From: Pseudomonas libanensis
GTDB lineage: Bacteria > Pseudomonadota > Gammaproteobacteria > Pseudomonadales > Pseudomonadaceae
Direction: 5' to 3'
Length of the DNA: 64,000 nucleotides
NCBI RefSeq assembly: GCF_001439685.1
Contig: NZ_JYLH01000004.1
Location: 248,001 to 312,000, forward strand
The notes under the pieces were generated by a model, which saw nothing but the letters and a program-made list of their open reading frames with translations, ran no database searches and had not been told where the DNA came from. Below are positions 27,078 through 36,377 of the stretch, in pieces. Position numbers and translations under genes: made by a program. Numbering within the stretch: the stretch's first letter is position 1; every line of letters begins with the position of its first letter.

Positions 27078-27595
27078 AACGCAGTACCTTTCAAAGTCAG
27101 GGGCAGACCGGCGACCGTCAACACAACACGCTGACACCGCTCGGCCAAGGCTTGATGCAGCCAACCGGCTTCATCCACATAACGGCGAGTCAATTCGCCC
27201 AGCGGCACGACACCCAGACCGGTCTCGTTGCTGACAAAAATAATTTCACCCGGCAGCGACGCCAGGGTTTGCAGCAGTTGATCACGCTCGAACGCCAGGC
27301 GATCGGCGTCTTCGAGCATCAGAAGATTGGTGAGCCATAACGTCAGGCAGTCCACCAACAGGCAATGGTCGGCAGCCGCGTTTTCACCCAGCACCCGCGC
27401 CAGCTCGAGGGGTTCTTCAATCAACCCCCAATGGTCTGGACGACGCTCACGATGCAGGGCAACCCGCTGATTCATTTCACCGTCCAGCGGCTGGCTGGTG
27501 GCGATGTAAGTGACCGGTAAACCGCCATCGCTGGCGAGCTTTTCAGCAAGGCGACTCTTGCCCGAGCGTGCGCCGCCCAAGATCAGTTGGAGCAT
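27074..27595 (-). CDS. cobU: Adenosylcobinamide kinase / adenosylcobinamide-phosphate guanylyltransferase
   Basis: A bifunctional enzyme that phosphorylates adenosylcobinamide and transfers GMP. The 173-residue protein begins [18 protein letters not shown], with the P-loop GGARSGKS at residues 7-14. The [16 protein letters not shown] segment carries the guanylylated histidine region, and [11 protein letters not shown] is the second nucleotide motif. The frame is open upstream into a repeat, but those residues are repeat-derived. Known as cobP in Pseudomonas. Confidence 0.95.
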   Translation of the reverse strand: MLQLILGGARSGKSRLAEKLASDGGLPVTYIATSQPLDGEMNQRVALHRERRPDHWGLIEEPLELARVLGENAAADHCLLVDCLTLWLTNLLMLEDADRLAFERDQLLQTLASLPGEIIFVSNETGLGVVPLGELTRRYVDEAGWLHQALAERCQRVVLTVAGLPLTLKGTAL

Positions 27596-27858
27596 GGAAT
27601 TAGCCCTGTAAAAGTCATGGATGGAGCGGGAAGCCAGAATGAACGCGGCGCTCTCAGGTTTTTCGCGAGCAAGCCCGCTCCCACAGAAAAGCAAAAGCCC
27701 GCCGCCAAACCTAACCACGATGCGCAGCGAGCCGCTGTTGATCTTGCTTTTGATCTTAGGCGCCCCGTTAAACCACGCTGGCCGAACGCAGGCTTGAATC
27801 CGTGGGTAACCCGGCAGGACGCCATCGGGGGCAAGCTCCCTCCCACACTCGAACACCG
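27596..27858. other. 263-bp gap splitting the cob operon, filled by repeats
   Basis: This is the only substantial gap between the ten cobalamin genes. It contains a REP arm (27666-27687, GCGAGCAAGCCCGCTCCCAC), the truncated folded repeat (27712-27823) and a REP arm of another class (27823-27846). No second cobalamin riboswitch motif or clear promoter is visible, so cobU-cobS may rely on read-through from cobQ. Confidence 0.75.
27712..27823. repeat. Truncated copy of the folded long intergenic repeat
   Basis: It shares TAACCACGATGCG and the segment TTGATCTTAGGCGCCCCGTT with the full copy at 8528-8829, then enters the left arm of the main stem. That arm has a different sequence here (GAACGCAGGCTTGAATCCG instead of GAATTCGACAGGGATTTGG). 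The copy stops after the first inner hairpin arm, exactly where a REP begins, so the right arm is missing. Confidence 0.8.
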
Positions 27859-29310
27859 TCAGATCCCACAAAGGTTGCGCAACAAATCGGTGTCCAAGTG
27901 GTGCTCAACCAAGTCCGCGAGCCGCTCGATATCACGCTCGCGCAACCCGTGATAATCCACCTCTTGCACATCCTGCAACCCAGCCCAGCGCAACAAGGCA
28001 CTGCACGCCGCCGGCGTCTCAAACAGCCCATGCAGGTAGGTGCCAAGAATCTGCCCATCAGCACTCAGCGCCCCATCGCTGCGCCCATCGTCCAGCAGCA
28101 CGGCCGCGCTCAATAGGGCATCACCCGACGTCACCCCCGCATGAATCTCATACCCACTGACCTGCGCATCCTCGAGCACCAAACGCCCGCGTACATTACG
28201 CAGTTGCTTCTCTTCCTCCAGCGTCGTAGTAAACGCCAGCAGCCCAAGACCAGCACTGGACCCGCCCACACCCTCCAGCCCAAGCGGGTCATGCACCTGC
28301 TCACCCAACATCTGCAACCCACCGCAAATCCCCAGCACCTTGCCGCCATAACGCAAATGCCGCGTCACGGCCATATCCCAACCATTGGCACGCAAGTACG
28401 CCAAATCGCTGCGCACGCTCTTCGACCCCGGCAGGATGATCAAGTCAGCCGCGGGAATCGCCTGGCCCGGCCCGACAAACTGCAAATCCACCTGGGGATG
28501 CAGGCGCAACGGGTCGAAATCCGTATGGTTGCTGATACGCGGCAACACCGGCACCACCACCTTGAGCACCTGGGCGGCCTTGTCGATCTGGCGCTGATCG
28601 ATACCGTCTTCGGCCTCCAGGTGCAGGTCCATCACATAGGGCAACACCCCCACCACCGGCTTGCCGGTGCGCGCCTCCAGCCAATCCAGCCCAGGCTGCA
28701 GCAGCGCGATATCACCGCGAAAACGGTTGATGATGAAACCCTTGACCCGCGCCTGCTCACTGGGCGAAAGCAGTTCCAGCGTGCCGACCAGATGGGCGAA
28801 CACGCCGCCGCGATTGATGTCGGCGATCAACAGCACCGGGCAATCCACTGCTTCGGCAAAGCCCATGTTGGCAATGTCGTTGGCACGCAGGTTGATCTCG
28901 GCCGGGGAACCCGCACCCTCGACCATCACCACCGGGTAGGCTTGGCTCAAACGCGCGTGGGAAGCCAGTACCGCTTGCATCGCGATAGCCTTGTAGTCGT
29001 GATAGGCCACGGCGTTCATGCTGGTCACGGCGCGGCCATGGATGATCACTTGAGAACCGGTATCGCTGTTGGGCTTGAGCAACACCGGGTTCATATCGGT
29101 GTGGGGCGCCAGGTTGGCGGCCTGGGCCTGGACCGCCTGGGCACGGCCGATTTCGCCGCCTTCGGCAGTGACGGCGCTGTTGAGCGCCATGTTCTGTGGC
29201 TTGAACGGCACCACCGCCACGCCCTGGCGCACCAGCCAGCGACACAGCGCGGTCACCAGGGTGCTCTTGCCGGCATCGGAGGTGGTGCCCTGCACCATCA
29301 GGGTACTCAT
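27859..29310 (-). CDS. cobQ: Cobyric acid synthase (glutamine-hydrolysing)
   Basis: Amidates four carboxyl groups of adenosylcobyrinic acid a,c-diamide. The 483-residue protein has an N-terminal dethiobiotin-synthetase-like domain with the P-loop TTSDAGKST (about 9-17). Its C-terminal class I glutaminase-like domain has the cysteine in [10 protein letters not shown] (about 335) and the histidine in YLHGLFE. The ATG overlaps the cobD stop by four bases. Confidence 0.96.
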   Translation of the reverse strand: MSTLMVQGTTSDAGKSTLVTALCRWLVRQGVAVVPFKPQNMALNSAVTAEGGEIGRAQAVQAQAANLAPHTDMNPVLLKPNSDTGSQVIIHGRAVTSMNAVAYHDYKAIAMQAVLASHARLSQAYPVVMVEGAGSPAEINLRANDIANMGFAEAVDCPVLLIADINRGGVFAHLVGTLELLSPSEQARVKGFIINRFRGDIALLQPGLDWLEARTGKPVVGVLPYVMDLHLEAEDGIDQRQIDKAAQVLKVVVPVLPRISNHTDFDPLRLHPQVDLQFVGPGQAIPAADLIILPGSKSVRSDLAYLRANGWDMAVTRHLRYGGKVLGICGGLQMLGEQVHDPLGLEGVGGSSAGLGLLAFTTTLEEEKQLRNVRGRLVLEDAQVSGYEIHAGVTSGDALLSAAVLLDDGRSDGALSADGQILGTYLHGLFETPAACSALLRWAGLQDVQEVDYHGLRERDIERLADLVEHHLDTDLLRNLCGI

Positions 29311-30296
29311 GTGGCTTCCTTGTAGGCGGCCAGGGCCTGGTCGAGTCGCAGCCAATCGGCGTCGGTATCGGGCAGGCCGAAACGCACGCTGCTGTCATGC
29401 ACAAACAGGCGCAACAGGATGCCGCGCTGGGCCATGAACTCGTGCAGGCGTTCGGCGTGCGGCGTAATCAGCCACTGGAACAACGCGCAACCGCCGTGGG
29501 GCTCAAAGCCCCGGCGTTCAAGCAGCTCGAACAAGCGCTGGCCGGCTTCGATGCAGCGCTTGCGCTGGCGGGTGTGCCCGGCGGTATCGCGCAGGCACAC
29601 TTGGCCCAGTACCCGTGTCGGCCCGCTGACGGCCCAGGGCCCGACCTGCTCGGCGAGCAACTTGAGCAACTTACGTTCGGCCAGCACAAAGCCCAGGCGC
29701 ACACCGGCCAGGCCGAAGAACTTGCCGAATGAACGCAGCACGATCAAACCGACCTCATGGGTATGGCTGGCCAGGCTCAACTCCGGGGTAACGTCCATGA
29801 AGGCCTCGTCCACTATCAGCCAGCCACCGCGCTGGGCCAGCCGTGCATGCCAGTCCAGCAGGCGCTGCGGTGGCAGGCTCAGGCCCGTGGGATTGTTGGG
29901 GTTGACCACCACCAGCACGTCGAGGCCGTCGAGAAAGAAATCGACCTCCTGCTCCTGCACTTCACGCACCACGTAGCCAGCGCGACGCCAGGCTTCGGCG
30001 TGCTCGGCATAACAGGGCGAGAGCACGCCGACCTTGCCGGAACGACGCAGGCGCGGCAGCAACTGGATCGCGGCCTGGGAGCCCGGCACCGGCAACAACT
30101 GGGCGGTACCGTAATAGTCGCTGGCGGCCTGCTCCAGGCCGTCGTCGCTTTCCGGCAGGCGTGCCCAGGCACGCAACGGGATTTCGGGAATCGGCCACGG
30201 CCAGGGCGCCAGGCCACTGGACAGGTCGAGCCAATCCGCTTCGGCAATCCCATACTCAATCGCGGCCTTTCGCAGCCGACCACCGTGTTCAAGCAT
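29307..30296 (-). CDS. cobD: L-threonine-O-3-phosphate decarboxylase
   Basis: A PLP enzyme giving (R)-1-amino-2-propanol phosphate, the linker of the nucleotide loop. The 329-residue protein is a class I/II aminotransferase-fold protein, with the PLP lysine in [16 protein letters not shown] (about 192) and [13 protein letters not shown] near 135. This is the enzyme called CobC in Pseudomonas denitrificans and CobD in Salmonella. Its start overlaps cbiB by eight bases, which is tight coupling. Confidence 0.93.
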   Translation of the reverse strand: MLEHGGRLRKAAIEYGIAEADWLDLSSGLAPWPWPIPEIPLRAWARLPESDDGLEQAASDYYGTAQLLPVPGSQAAIQLLPRLRRSGKVGVLSPCYAEHAEAWRRAGYVVREVQEQEVDFFLDGLDVLVVVNPNNPTGLSLPPQRLLDWHARLAQRGGWLIVDEAFMDVTPELSLASHTHEVGLIVLRSFGKFFGLAGVRLGFVLAERKLLKLLAEQVGPWAVSGPTRVLGQVCLRDTAGHTRQRKRCIEAGQRLFELLERRGFEPHGGCALFQWLITPHAERLHEFMAQRGILLRLFVHDSSVRFGLPDTDADWLRLDQALAAYKEAT

Positions 30297-31197
30297 AGAT
30301 GTGTGCCCCTACGCACAGGACCAACAACCACAACCATACGCCGCGTTGCACCAGTTGCCAGCCGCGCTCAATGGAATAGGCGTCGGCCGGTGAACCTTCG
30401 CCCAACTGCGGGCGCTGATGCACCTCGCCGTGATAAATCGCCGCACCGCCCAATTCGACCCCCAGTGCACCGGCACCGGCAGCCATCACCGGCCCGGCGT
30501 TGGGGCTGTCCCAGGTCGGACCCTGGACGCGCCAGCATTTGAGGGCCAAGCGGGTTTTGCCCAACAACGCGTAGGTCAAAGCCACCAGGCGCGCAGGAAT
30601 ATAGTTGAGCACATCGTCTATCTTGGCGGCCGCCCAGCCAAAGCGTTCGAAGCGTTCGTTGCGATAGCCCCACATGGCATCCAGGGTGTTGCTCAGGCGA
30701 TAGAGCACCACCCCTGGCACACCGGCCACCACGAACCAGAACAGCGCGGCGAATACCGCGTCGCTGCCATTTTCCAGCACTGACTCAGTGGCGGCGCGGG
30801 CGACTTCAGTGCGGTCCAGTTCGCTGGTCTGGCGGCTGACCAGGTAGCTCACGCGTTTGCGCGCCTCGTCGAGGTCATCCCTGCGCAGGGCCTGGGCCAC
30901 CGGGGTCACATGCTCGCCCAGGCTGCGCATGCCAAGGGCGCAGTACAACGCCAGGATTTCCACGAGCCAGCCAATAAACGGCGCCCATGACAAAGCCGTG
31001 GCCAGCAGGGTCAGCGGCACCACCGCGATAAACCACGCGGTCACGCCATGGCTGCGCCAGCCGCGTCCACCAGTATTGAAACGCTGCTCGATACGCCCGG
31101 CGAAATTGCCGAACGCCACCAGCGGATGCCAGCGCCTGGGCTCACCCAGCAGCGCATCCAGCGCCACCGCAGCGACACACAGCAAGGCCACACTCAT
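30289..31197 (-). CDS. cbiB: Adenosylcobinamide-phosphate synthase
   Basis: Attaches aminopropanol (phosphate) to adenosylcobyric acid, in the inner membrane. The 302-residue protein starts [20 protein letters not shown], followed by the conserved [36 protein letters not shown] near residue 140 is the family signature. The ATG overlaps the bluB stop (ATGA). A GTG 15 bases upstream is less likely. Called cobD in P. aeruginosa. Confidence 0.94.
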   Translation of the reverse strand: MSVALLCVAAVALDALLGEPRRWHPLVAFGNFAGRIEQRFNTGGRGWRSHGVTAWFIAVVPLTLLATALSWAPFIGWLVEILALYCALGMRSLGEHVTPVAQALRRDDLDEARKRVSYLVSRQTSELDRTEVARAATESVLENGSDAVFAALFWFVVAGVPGVVLYRLSNTLDAMWGYRNERFERFGWAAAKIDDVLNYIPARLVALTYALLGKTRLALKCWRVQGPTWDSPNAGPVMAAGAGALGVELGGAAIYHGEVHQRPQLGEGSPADAYSIERGWQLVQRGVWLWLLVLCVGAHIYA

Positions 31198-31844
31198 TGA
31201 CTCACTCCCCACTTGTTTTCATACAGCATGTCACTCAGCGGTCGCGGCTCGGTCCAGCCTTCAAGCTGCAACATCGGTGCCGGATAGAATTGCGCCACGG
31301 GCCCCAGGCATAACACCGCCAGGGGCTTGGCACCGGGCGGCAAGCCCAGCAGCTCGGCCAGGGCCTGGGGTTCGAACAGCGAGACCCAGCCCATGCCCAA
31401 GCCTTCCACACGCGCCGCCAGCCATAGGTTCTGGATTGCACAGGATAACGACGCCATGTCCATTTCCGGCAAGGTACGGCGCCCGAAAATGTGGCGCTCG
31501 CGGTCGTCCATCAGCGCAGCCACCAACACTTCGGCGCAGTCGTTGATACCTTCGACCTTGAGCTTCATGAACGCATCGGAGCGCTCACCCAAGGCCTCGG
31601 CGGTGCGCACGCGCTCTACTTCCACCAGCTGTTGAATCTGCCCACGCAAAGGCCGGTCGCTGATGCGGATAAAGCGCCAGGGCTGCATCAGGCCGACGCT
31701 TGGCGCCTGGTGCGCGGCCTGGAGCAGGCGCTGCAGCAGTTCCGGGGCGACGTTGCCGCCAATGAAGTGGCGCATGTCGCGGCGTTCGGCGATGGCACGG
31801 TAGACGGCGTCGCGGTCGGCCTGGGGGAAGGCGTTGTCAGTCAT
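31194..31844 (-). CDS. bluB: 5,6-dimethylbenzimidazole synthase
   Basis: An oxygen-dependent flavin-destroying enzyme that makes the lower ligand of B12. The 216-residue nitroreductase-fold protein shows [12 protein letters not shown] near residue 21, [14 protein letters not shown] near 45, and [12 protein letters not shown] near 150. The ATG overlaps the cobB stop (ATGA). Its presence with CobT indicates a cell that makes its own dimethylbenzimidazole aerobically. Confidence 0.94.
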   Translation of the reverse strand: MTDNAFPQADRDAVYRAIAERRDMRHFIGGNVAPELLQRLLQAAHQAPSVGLMQPWRFIRISDRPLRGQIQQLVEVERVRTAEALGERSDAFMKLKVEGINDCAEVLVAALMDDRERHIFGRRTLPEMDMASLSCAIQNLWLAARVEGLGMGWVSLFEPQALAELLGLPPGAKPLAVLCLGPVAQFYPAPMLQLEGWTEPRPLSDMLYENKWGVSQ

Positions 31845-33223
31845 GGCCTCATCGGGGGCAAGCCCCCTCCCACATTTGGAATGCATTCCCCTGTGGGAGC
31901 TGGCTTGCCTGCGATAGCGGTCTGAAGGTCTGGCGCGAACAACGCGGCCACCGCGCGCGGGTTGGACGGGAAATAAAAGTGCACGTAGGACGCGGTCATC
32001 CGATCTTGGCGGTACACCGCTTCGGCACCGCGCCCACCGTTGGGGCTCAGGCCGCGGGCAATCGGCGTACATTCGGTACTGGTCAGGGAATGGTGATAGG
32101 TGTGGCCGCGCAGGACACCTTCCGGCAGTTCGACGCTTTGCAGGGCCAGGGCTGCAAGTTTCTTTTGCATCACTGCATCGCCCTGCAGCAGGCCAACCAG
32201 TTCGGCGCGAGTACCGTGCACATCGGTGAGCGAATCGAGCAGGTAGAGCATGCCGCCGCATTCAGCGAGCAGCGGTTTGCCGGCGGCGTGATGCGCACGG
32301 ATGGCCTCCAGCATCGGGATGTTTGCCGACAATGCCTGGTGGTGCAATTCCGGATACCCGCCGGGCAGATACAGACTGTCAGCTTCCGGCAGTTGGCGAT
32401 CATGGATCGGTGAGAAAAAGCTCAGCTCGGCGCCCATCGCCCGTAACAGGTCAAGGCTGGCGCCGTAGGTAAAGGCAAAGGCTTCGTCACGGGCCACGGC
32501 GATGCGCACACCGACGAGCAACGGCTCAGCCTCGATCACTGCGGGCGCGGCAAAGGTCACGGGCGGCGGCAGGGCCACTTCACAACTGCTGCCCAGAGCC
32601 TGGGCGGCGGCGTCCAAGCGCACATCGAGGTCATTCAATTCACTGGCTTGCACCAGGCCCAGGTGGCGGCTGGGCAGTTCGATGCCGGTTTCCCGGGACA
32701 ACGCGCCGTACCAGCGCAAGCCCTCGGTGAGGCTGCCTTCGAGCAACTGGGCATGACGCAAAGTACCGACGCGGTTGGCCAGCACGCCAGCAAACGGCAG
32801 GTCGGGTTGATAACGTGCCAGGCCCAGGGCCAGGGCGCCAAAGGTCTGGGCCATGGCGGTGCCATCGATCACGCCCAGTACCGGCACGCCGAAGTGCCGC
32901 GCCAGGTCGGCGCTGGAGGGCGTACCGTCGAACAAGCCCATCACGCCTTCGATCAGGATCAGGTCGGCCTCCCCTGCCGCCTCCCAGAGCAGACGACGAC
33001 TTTCCTGCTCACCCACCATCCACATGTCCAGTTGATACACCGGCGCACCGCTGGCGCGCTCGTGGATCATCGGGTCGAGAAAGTCCGGCCCGCATTTGAA
33101 CACGCGTACCTTGCGTCCCAGGTTGCGATGCAAACGCGCCAGCGCGGCGGTGACGGTGGTTTTGCCCTGGCCGGACGCCGGAGCGGCGATCAATACGGCC
33201 GGGCAATGACGGGGCTGATTCAA
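31841..33223 (-). CDS. cobB: Cobyrinic acid a,c-diamide synthase, with REP-derived C-terminal tail
   Basis: A glutamine-dependent ATPase that amidates the a and c side chains. The 460-residue protein has the P-loop PASGQGKTT near residue 16 and the glutaminase cysteine in LAECGGMLYL (about 315). The start is TTG, overlapping the cobO stop (TTGA). Residues 436-460 (AIAGKPAPTGECIPNVGGG...) are translated from a REP pair at 31851-31920. Without them the protein would have about 435 residues, the usual length, so the tail is probably dispensable. Confidence 0.94.
   Translation of the reverse strand: MNQPRHCPAVLIAAPASGQGKTTVTAALARLHRNLGRKVRVFKCGPDFLDPMIHERASGAPVYQLDMWMVGEQESRRLLWEAAGEADLILIEGVMGLFDGTPSSADLARHFGVPVLGVIDGTAMAQTFGALALGLARYQPDLPFAGVLANRVGTLRHAQLLEGSLTEGLRWYGALSRETGIELPSRHLGLVQASELNDLDVRLDAAAQALGSSCEVALPPPVTFAAPAVIEAEPLLVGVRIAVARDEAFAFTYGASLDLLRAMGAELSFFSPIHDRQLPEADSLYLPGGYPELHHQALSANIPMLEAIRAHHAAGKPLLAECGGMLYLLDSLTDVHGTRAELVGLLQGDAVMQKKLAALALQSVELPEGVLRGHTYHHSLTSTECTPIARGLSPNGGRGAEAVYRQDRMTASYVHFYFPSNPRAVAALFAPDLQTAIAGKPAPTGECIPNVGGGLPPMRP
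31851..31920. repeat. Mixed-class REP pair inside the cobB reading frame
   Basis: The arm at 31851-31879 (ATCGGGGGCAAGCCCCCTCC...) belongs to the GGGGG class and the arm at 31891-31920 (CTGTGGGAGCTGGCTTGCCT...) to the CTGG class. They are inverted relative to each other and are read in frame as the last 25 residues of CobB. Confidence 0.88.
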
Positions 33224-33831
33224 AGTTCGACGCCTTTCTGGGCCTTGATACCGGCCTGGAACGCGTGCTTGAGCATGCCCATTTCGGTGACGGTGTCGGC
33301 CATTTCAATCAGTTCCGGCTTGGCGCCGCGGCCGGTGACCACCACATGCTGCATCGGCGGGCGGGCTTGCAGGTCGCTGAGTACCTGGTCCAGGTCCAGG
33401 TAGCCGTGCTTGAGGGCAATGTTCAGCTCGTCCAGCACCACCAGGCCGATAGAGGCGTCTTGCAACATTGCACGGGACACAGCCCAGGCCGCCTCGGCGG
33501 CGGCGATGTCGCGCTGGCGGTCCTGGGTTTCCCAAGTGAAGCCTTCGCCCATCACATGAAAGCGCACCTGCTCGGGAAAGCGTCGGAAGAACAGCTCTTC
33601 GCCGGTGCTGTTGCGGCCTTTGATGAACTGCACCACACCGCACTGCATGCCATGGCCCATGGCGCGGGCCAGCATGCCGAAGGCCGAGCTGCTCTTGCCT
33701 TTACCATTGCCGGTCAGTACCAGCAACAGGCCGCACTCATTCGGTGAATTGGCGATGCGCTCGTCGATCACGGCTTTTTTGCGCAGCATGCGCGCCAAGT
33801 GGCGTTCGTCGCGGTCGGGGGAATCGGTCAT
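33220..33831 (-). CDS. cobO: Cob(I)yrinic acid a,c-diamide adenosyltransferase
   Basis: Transfers adenosyl from ATP to the corrinoid cobalt. The 203-residue protein carries the P-loop TGNGKGKSSSAFGM near residue 41 and the CobA/BtuR-type segments QFIKGRNSTGEE and VVLDELNIALKHGYL. GGAG precedes the ATG at 33831; longer readings run into the leader. It is the first gene of the operon behind the cobalamin riboswitch. Confidence 0.96.
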   Translation of the reverse strand: MTDSPDRDERHLARMLRKKAVIDERIANSPNECGLLLVLTGNGKGKSSSAFGMLARAMGHGMQCGVVQFIKGRNSTGEELFFRRFPEQVRFHVMGEGFTWETQDRQRDIAAAEAAWAVSRAMLQDASIGLVVLDELNIALKHGYLDLDQVLSDLQARPPMQHVVVTGRGAKPELIEMADTVTEMGMLKHAFQAGIKAQKGVEL

Positions 33832-33878
33832 GGCAGCTCTCCGTTGGGGCTGGACAAAAAACGGCGGGCAGGAAAAAG

Positions 33879-33915
33879 AAAAAACAGACAGCCAAGCATC
33901 GCCCACCGTGATGCT
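33879..33915 (-). terminator. Possible riboswitch expression-platform hairpin
   Basis: On the minus strand AGCATC and GATGCT (33915-33895) can pair. The pair is followed about ten bases later by a T-run (TTTTTTCTTTTT), between the cobalamin aptamer and the cobO ribosome site. It could be a weak intrinsic terminator under aptamer control. The stem is short, so this is tentative. Confidence 0.3.
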
Positions 33916-33926
33916 GTTGAATGTTC

Positions 33927-34145
33927 AAGGCCGGTCTCCGGACTCATGAGTGGCGCGTCTTATCGAAGCAGCCGAGGGCGCGCCTTCCCATATCGCGAGC
34001 GATACAGTGGCAAACAGCACCGTCTTGACTCATTTACCGTTGCGGGGGCAGCGCCGGAATCGCGGCAACACTGTGTACAAGTGCGCTCACTCACCGGCTT
34101 CCCTGTTTCACTCTGCCGACGCGCACGCCACAGAGCACCTGGAAC
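33927..34145 (-). promoter_or_regulatory. Cobalamin (AdoCbl) riboswitch
   Basis: Read on the minus strand, the canonical conserved blocks appear in order: GGTGCTCTGTGG near 34142, ACAGGGAAGCCGGTGAG near 34105, CCCCCGCAACGGTAA near 34050, TGAGTC, the B12 box GCCACTG (34011-34005), GGGAAGGCGCG near 33988, and the closing GAGTCCGGAGACCGGCC near 33945. It lies in the cobO leader, about 100 bases before the start codon, and should lower cob operon expression when adenosylcobalamin is plentiful. Confidence 0.96.
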
Positions 34146-34256
34146 AAGCCGCGAAGGTTAGTGGGTTGGGGGTGGAGCGTCAATTAAAGCTGGCCTGGTA
34201 CTTGAACCATCCGCACACCGTGCTTCTCTACCTTTACAGGTACCTAGGAGAAAACC

Positions 34257-35570
34257 ATGCATAAAACCCGACTCGCCTTACTGATCATGCTCGCCGGCGG
34301 CCTCACCGCCTGCGGTGAAAGCTCTACCTTGCAGGTCTCCGACGGCACCGGGCCTGCGCCCAAGCTGCCGCAGCCGAACAAGACCCTGGTCCCCACCGTC
34401 AATATCGCCCCGGCCATCGGCTGGCCGGAGGGCGCCAAGCCAACCGCCGCTGCCGGCACCCGGGTTGCCGCGTTCGCCGAGGGTTTGGATCACCCGCGCT
34501 GGCTCTACGTACTACCCAACGGCGACGTGCTGGTGGCCGAGACCAATGCACCACCCAAGCCGGACGATTCCAAAGGCGTGCGTGGCTGGGTAATGGAAAA
34601 AGTCATGGGCCGTGCCGGTGCTGGCGTGCCGAGCCCCAACCGCATTACGTTGCTGCGCGATGCCGATCACGATGGCGTGGCCGAAACCCGCACGGTGTTC
34701 CTGGAGAATCTCAATTCGCCCTTTGGCATGACACTGGTCGGCAACGACCTGTATGTGGCGGACTCGGATAAGTTGCTGCGCTTCCCCTATCAGCCTGGTG
34801 AAACCGCGATCAAAGCCCAGGGCACTACGGTCGTGGACCTACCGGGCGGGCCGTTGAACCACCACTGGACGAAAAACGTGGTAGCCAGCAAGGATGGCAG
34901 CAAGTTGTATGTGAGCGTCGGTTCCAACAGCAACGTCGGCGAAAACGGCCTGGAGGCAGAGCAGGGCCGCGCCGCTATCTGGGAAGTCGACCGCGCCAGC
35001 GGCAAGCACCGCATTTTTGCCTCCGGCCTGCGCAACCCCAACGGCATGGCGTGGGAACCACAGAGCGGCAAGCTGTGGACGGCGGTCAACGAGCGCGATG
35101 AAATCGGCAGTGATCTAGTGCCGGATTACATCACCTCGGTCAAGGATGGCGGGTTTTATGGCTGGCCCTTCAGCTATTACGGCCAGCATGTGGATGTGCG
35201 TGTCACGCCGCAAAACCCTGATCTGGTCGCCAAGGCCATCGCGCCGGACTATGCGGTAGGTCCTCATACCGCCTCACTGGGGCTGACATTCGCCGAGGGC
35301 AATAAACTGCCCGCGCAGTTCAGCAACGGTGCGTTTATCGGCCAGCATGGTTCGTGGAATCGCAAGCCGCACAGTGGCTACAAGGTGATTTTCGTGCCGT
35401 TTGAAGGGGGCCAGCCAAAAGGACAGCCGGTGGATGTGCTCACAGGGTTTCTCAACAGCGATGAGAAAGCCATGGGCCGGCCGGTCGGCGTGGTGATTGA
35501 TCAGCAGGGGGATTTGCTGGTGGCCGATGATGTGGGCAATAAGGTTTGGCGGGTGTCGGCTGTTAAGTAA
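34257..35570 (+). CDS. PQQ-dependent sugar dehydrogenase-like (L-sorbosone dehydrogenase family) lipoprotein
   Basis: A 437-residue protein with a lipoprotein signal peptide, [20 protein letters not shown] (lipobox LTAC, lipidated C19). The rest is a beta-propeller of the glucose/sorbosone dehydrogenase type: [78 protein letters not shown]. Members oxidise aldose sugars with PQQ in the periplasm; the substrate here is unknown. AGGAG precedes the ATG. It is divergent from the cob operon and monocistronic. Confidence 0.87.
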   Translation: MHKTRLALLIMLAGGLTACGESSTLQVSDGTGPAPKLPQPNKTLVPTVNIAPAIGWPEGAKPTAAAGTRVAAFAEGLDHPRWLYVLPNGDVLVAETNAPPKPDDSKGVRGWVMEKVMGRAGAGVPSPNRITLLRDADHDGVAETRTVFLENLNSPFGMTLVGNDLYVADSDKLLRFPYQPGETAIKAQGTTVVDLPGGPLNHHWTKNVVASKDGSKLYVSVGSNSNVGENGLEAEQGRAAIWEVDRASGKHRIFASGLRNPNGMAWEPQSGKLWTAVNERDEIGSDLVPDYITSVKDGGFYGWPFSYYGQHVDVRVTPQNPDLVAKAIAPDYAVGPHTASLGLTFAEGNKLPAQFSNGAFIGQHGSWNRKPHSGYKVIFVPFEGGQPKGQPVDVLTGFLNSDEKAMGRPVGVVIDQQGDLLVADDVGNKVWRVSAVK

Positions 35571-35584
35571 ATCGCCACACACCG

Positions 35585-35677
35585 ATGTGGGAGCGGGCTT
35601 GCCCGCGATTACGGTGGCCCAGCCAACTAATCCGTTAACTGACACACTGCATTCGCGGGCAAGCCCGCTCCCACATT
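35585..35677. repeat. REPIN (GCGGGCTTGCCCGC class)
   Basis: GTGGGAGCGGGCTTGCCCGC at 35587-35606 and its inverse, ending near 35675, are separated by about 50 bp. It lies between the convergent dehydrogenase-like and NlpC/P60 genes. Confidence 0.9.
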
Positions 35678-35693
35678 TTGGAGTTTTATTGAT

Positions 35694-36233
35694 TCAGGGG
35701 TTACGCGCCAGATTCCCTGGCAACACGCGTTTGGCACTCAGGTAGGCATTCTGCCAATACGCTTTGGATAGCGTATCCAGCTTCACCGTACCGCCGGTCT
35801 GTGGCGCATGCACAAAGCGCCCTTCGCCGACATAAATACCCGCATGGCTGACCCGCGAACCACCACCGGTGGCGAAGAACAGCAGGTCACCGGTTTGCAG
35901 GTTCTGCTCGCTGACGTCCTGGGCACGCATCACAATCAGCTCGCGGGTGGTGCGCGGCAGGGAGATACCGGCGGCATCGCGGAATACAAAGCCAATCAAG
36001 CCGCTGCAATCAAATCCCGAGTCCGGCGTGTTGCCGCCCCAACGATAAGGCGTGCCGACCAGGCCCAGGGCGCGGAAGAGCACATCTTCGGCAGCGGGCG
36101 AGAAATTCTGGGTGGCGTAGTTGAACACCGGCTTGGGCTTGACCGCTACAGGCGCGGGCGGCGGTGGACGGCTCGCGCAGGCGCTGAGCAGCGCGGCGCA
36201 AACAATAAGAATCAGGCGGGCCGAGGTCGACAT
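35694..36233 (-). CDS. NlpC/P60-family peptidoglycan endopeptidase lipoprotein
   Basis: A 179-residue protein with a lipobox LLSAC (C19) after a hydrophobic signal. The NlpC/P60 domain has the catalytic cysteine in GFDCSGLIGF, the histidine in RVSHAGIYVG and a third polar residue in RFVHAPQTGG. Enzymes of this type cleave D-Glu-diaminopimelate bonds in the cell wall. It lies just downstream of a paralogue on the same strand. Confidence 0.92.
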   Translation of the reverse strand: MSTSARLILIVCAALLSACASRPPPPAPVAVKPKPVFNYATQNFSPAAEDVLFRALGLVGTPYRWGGNTPDSGFDCSGLIGFVFRDAAGISLPRTTRELIVMRAQDVSEQNLQTGDLLFFATGGGSRVSHAGIYVGEGRFVHAPQTGGTVKLDTLSKAYWQNAYLSAKRVLPGNLARNP

Positions 36234-36377
36234 GTGCAGAACAATCCTGGTCTGGATGCGGCTTTCGCTGCCGAACGTTGAAAACCAGAACGCGCAAGCA
36301 AAGCTCGCGCGAACGGATGACAACAATGTCCAGGGATTCTAGCGCTTACACGTCAAACTTCAAGTATCACTTTAACT

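Noticed and set aside
28141-29325. Plus-strand open frame opposite cobQ
   Set aside because: Antisense shadow; His/Gln-rich product and no family features.
33927-34264. Plus-strand open frames across the cobO leader
   Set aside because: They coincide with the cobalamin riboswitch on the minus strand and have no domain.
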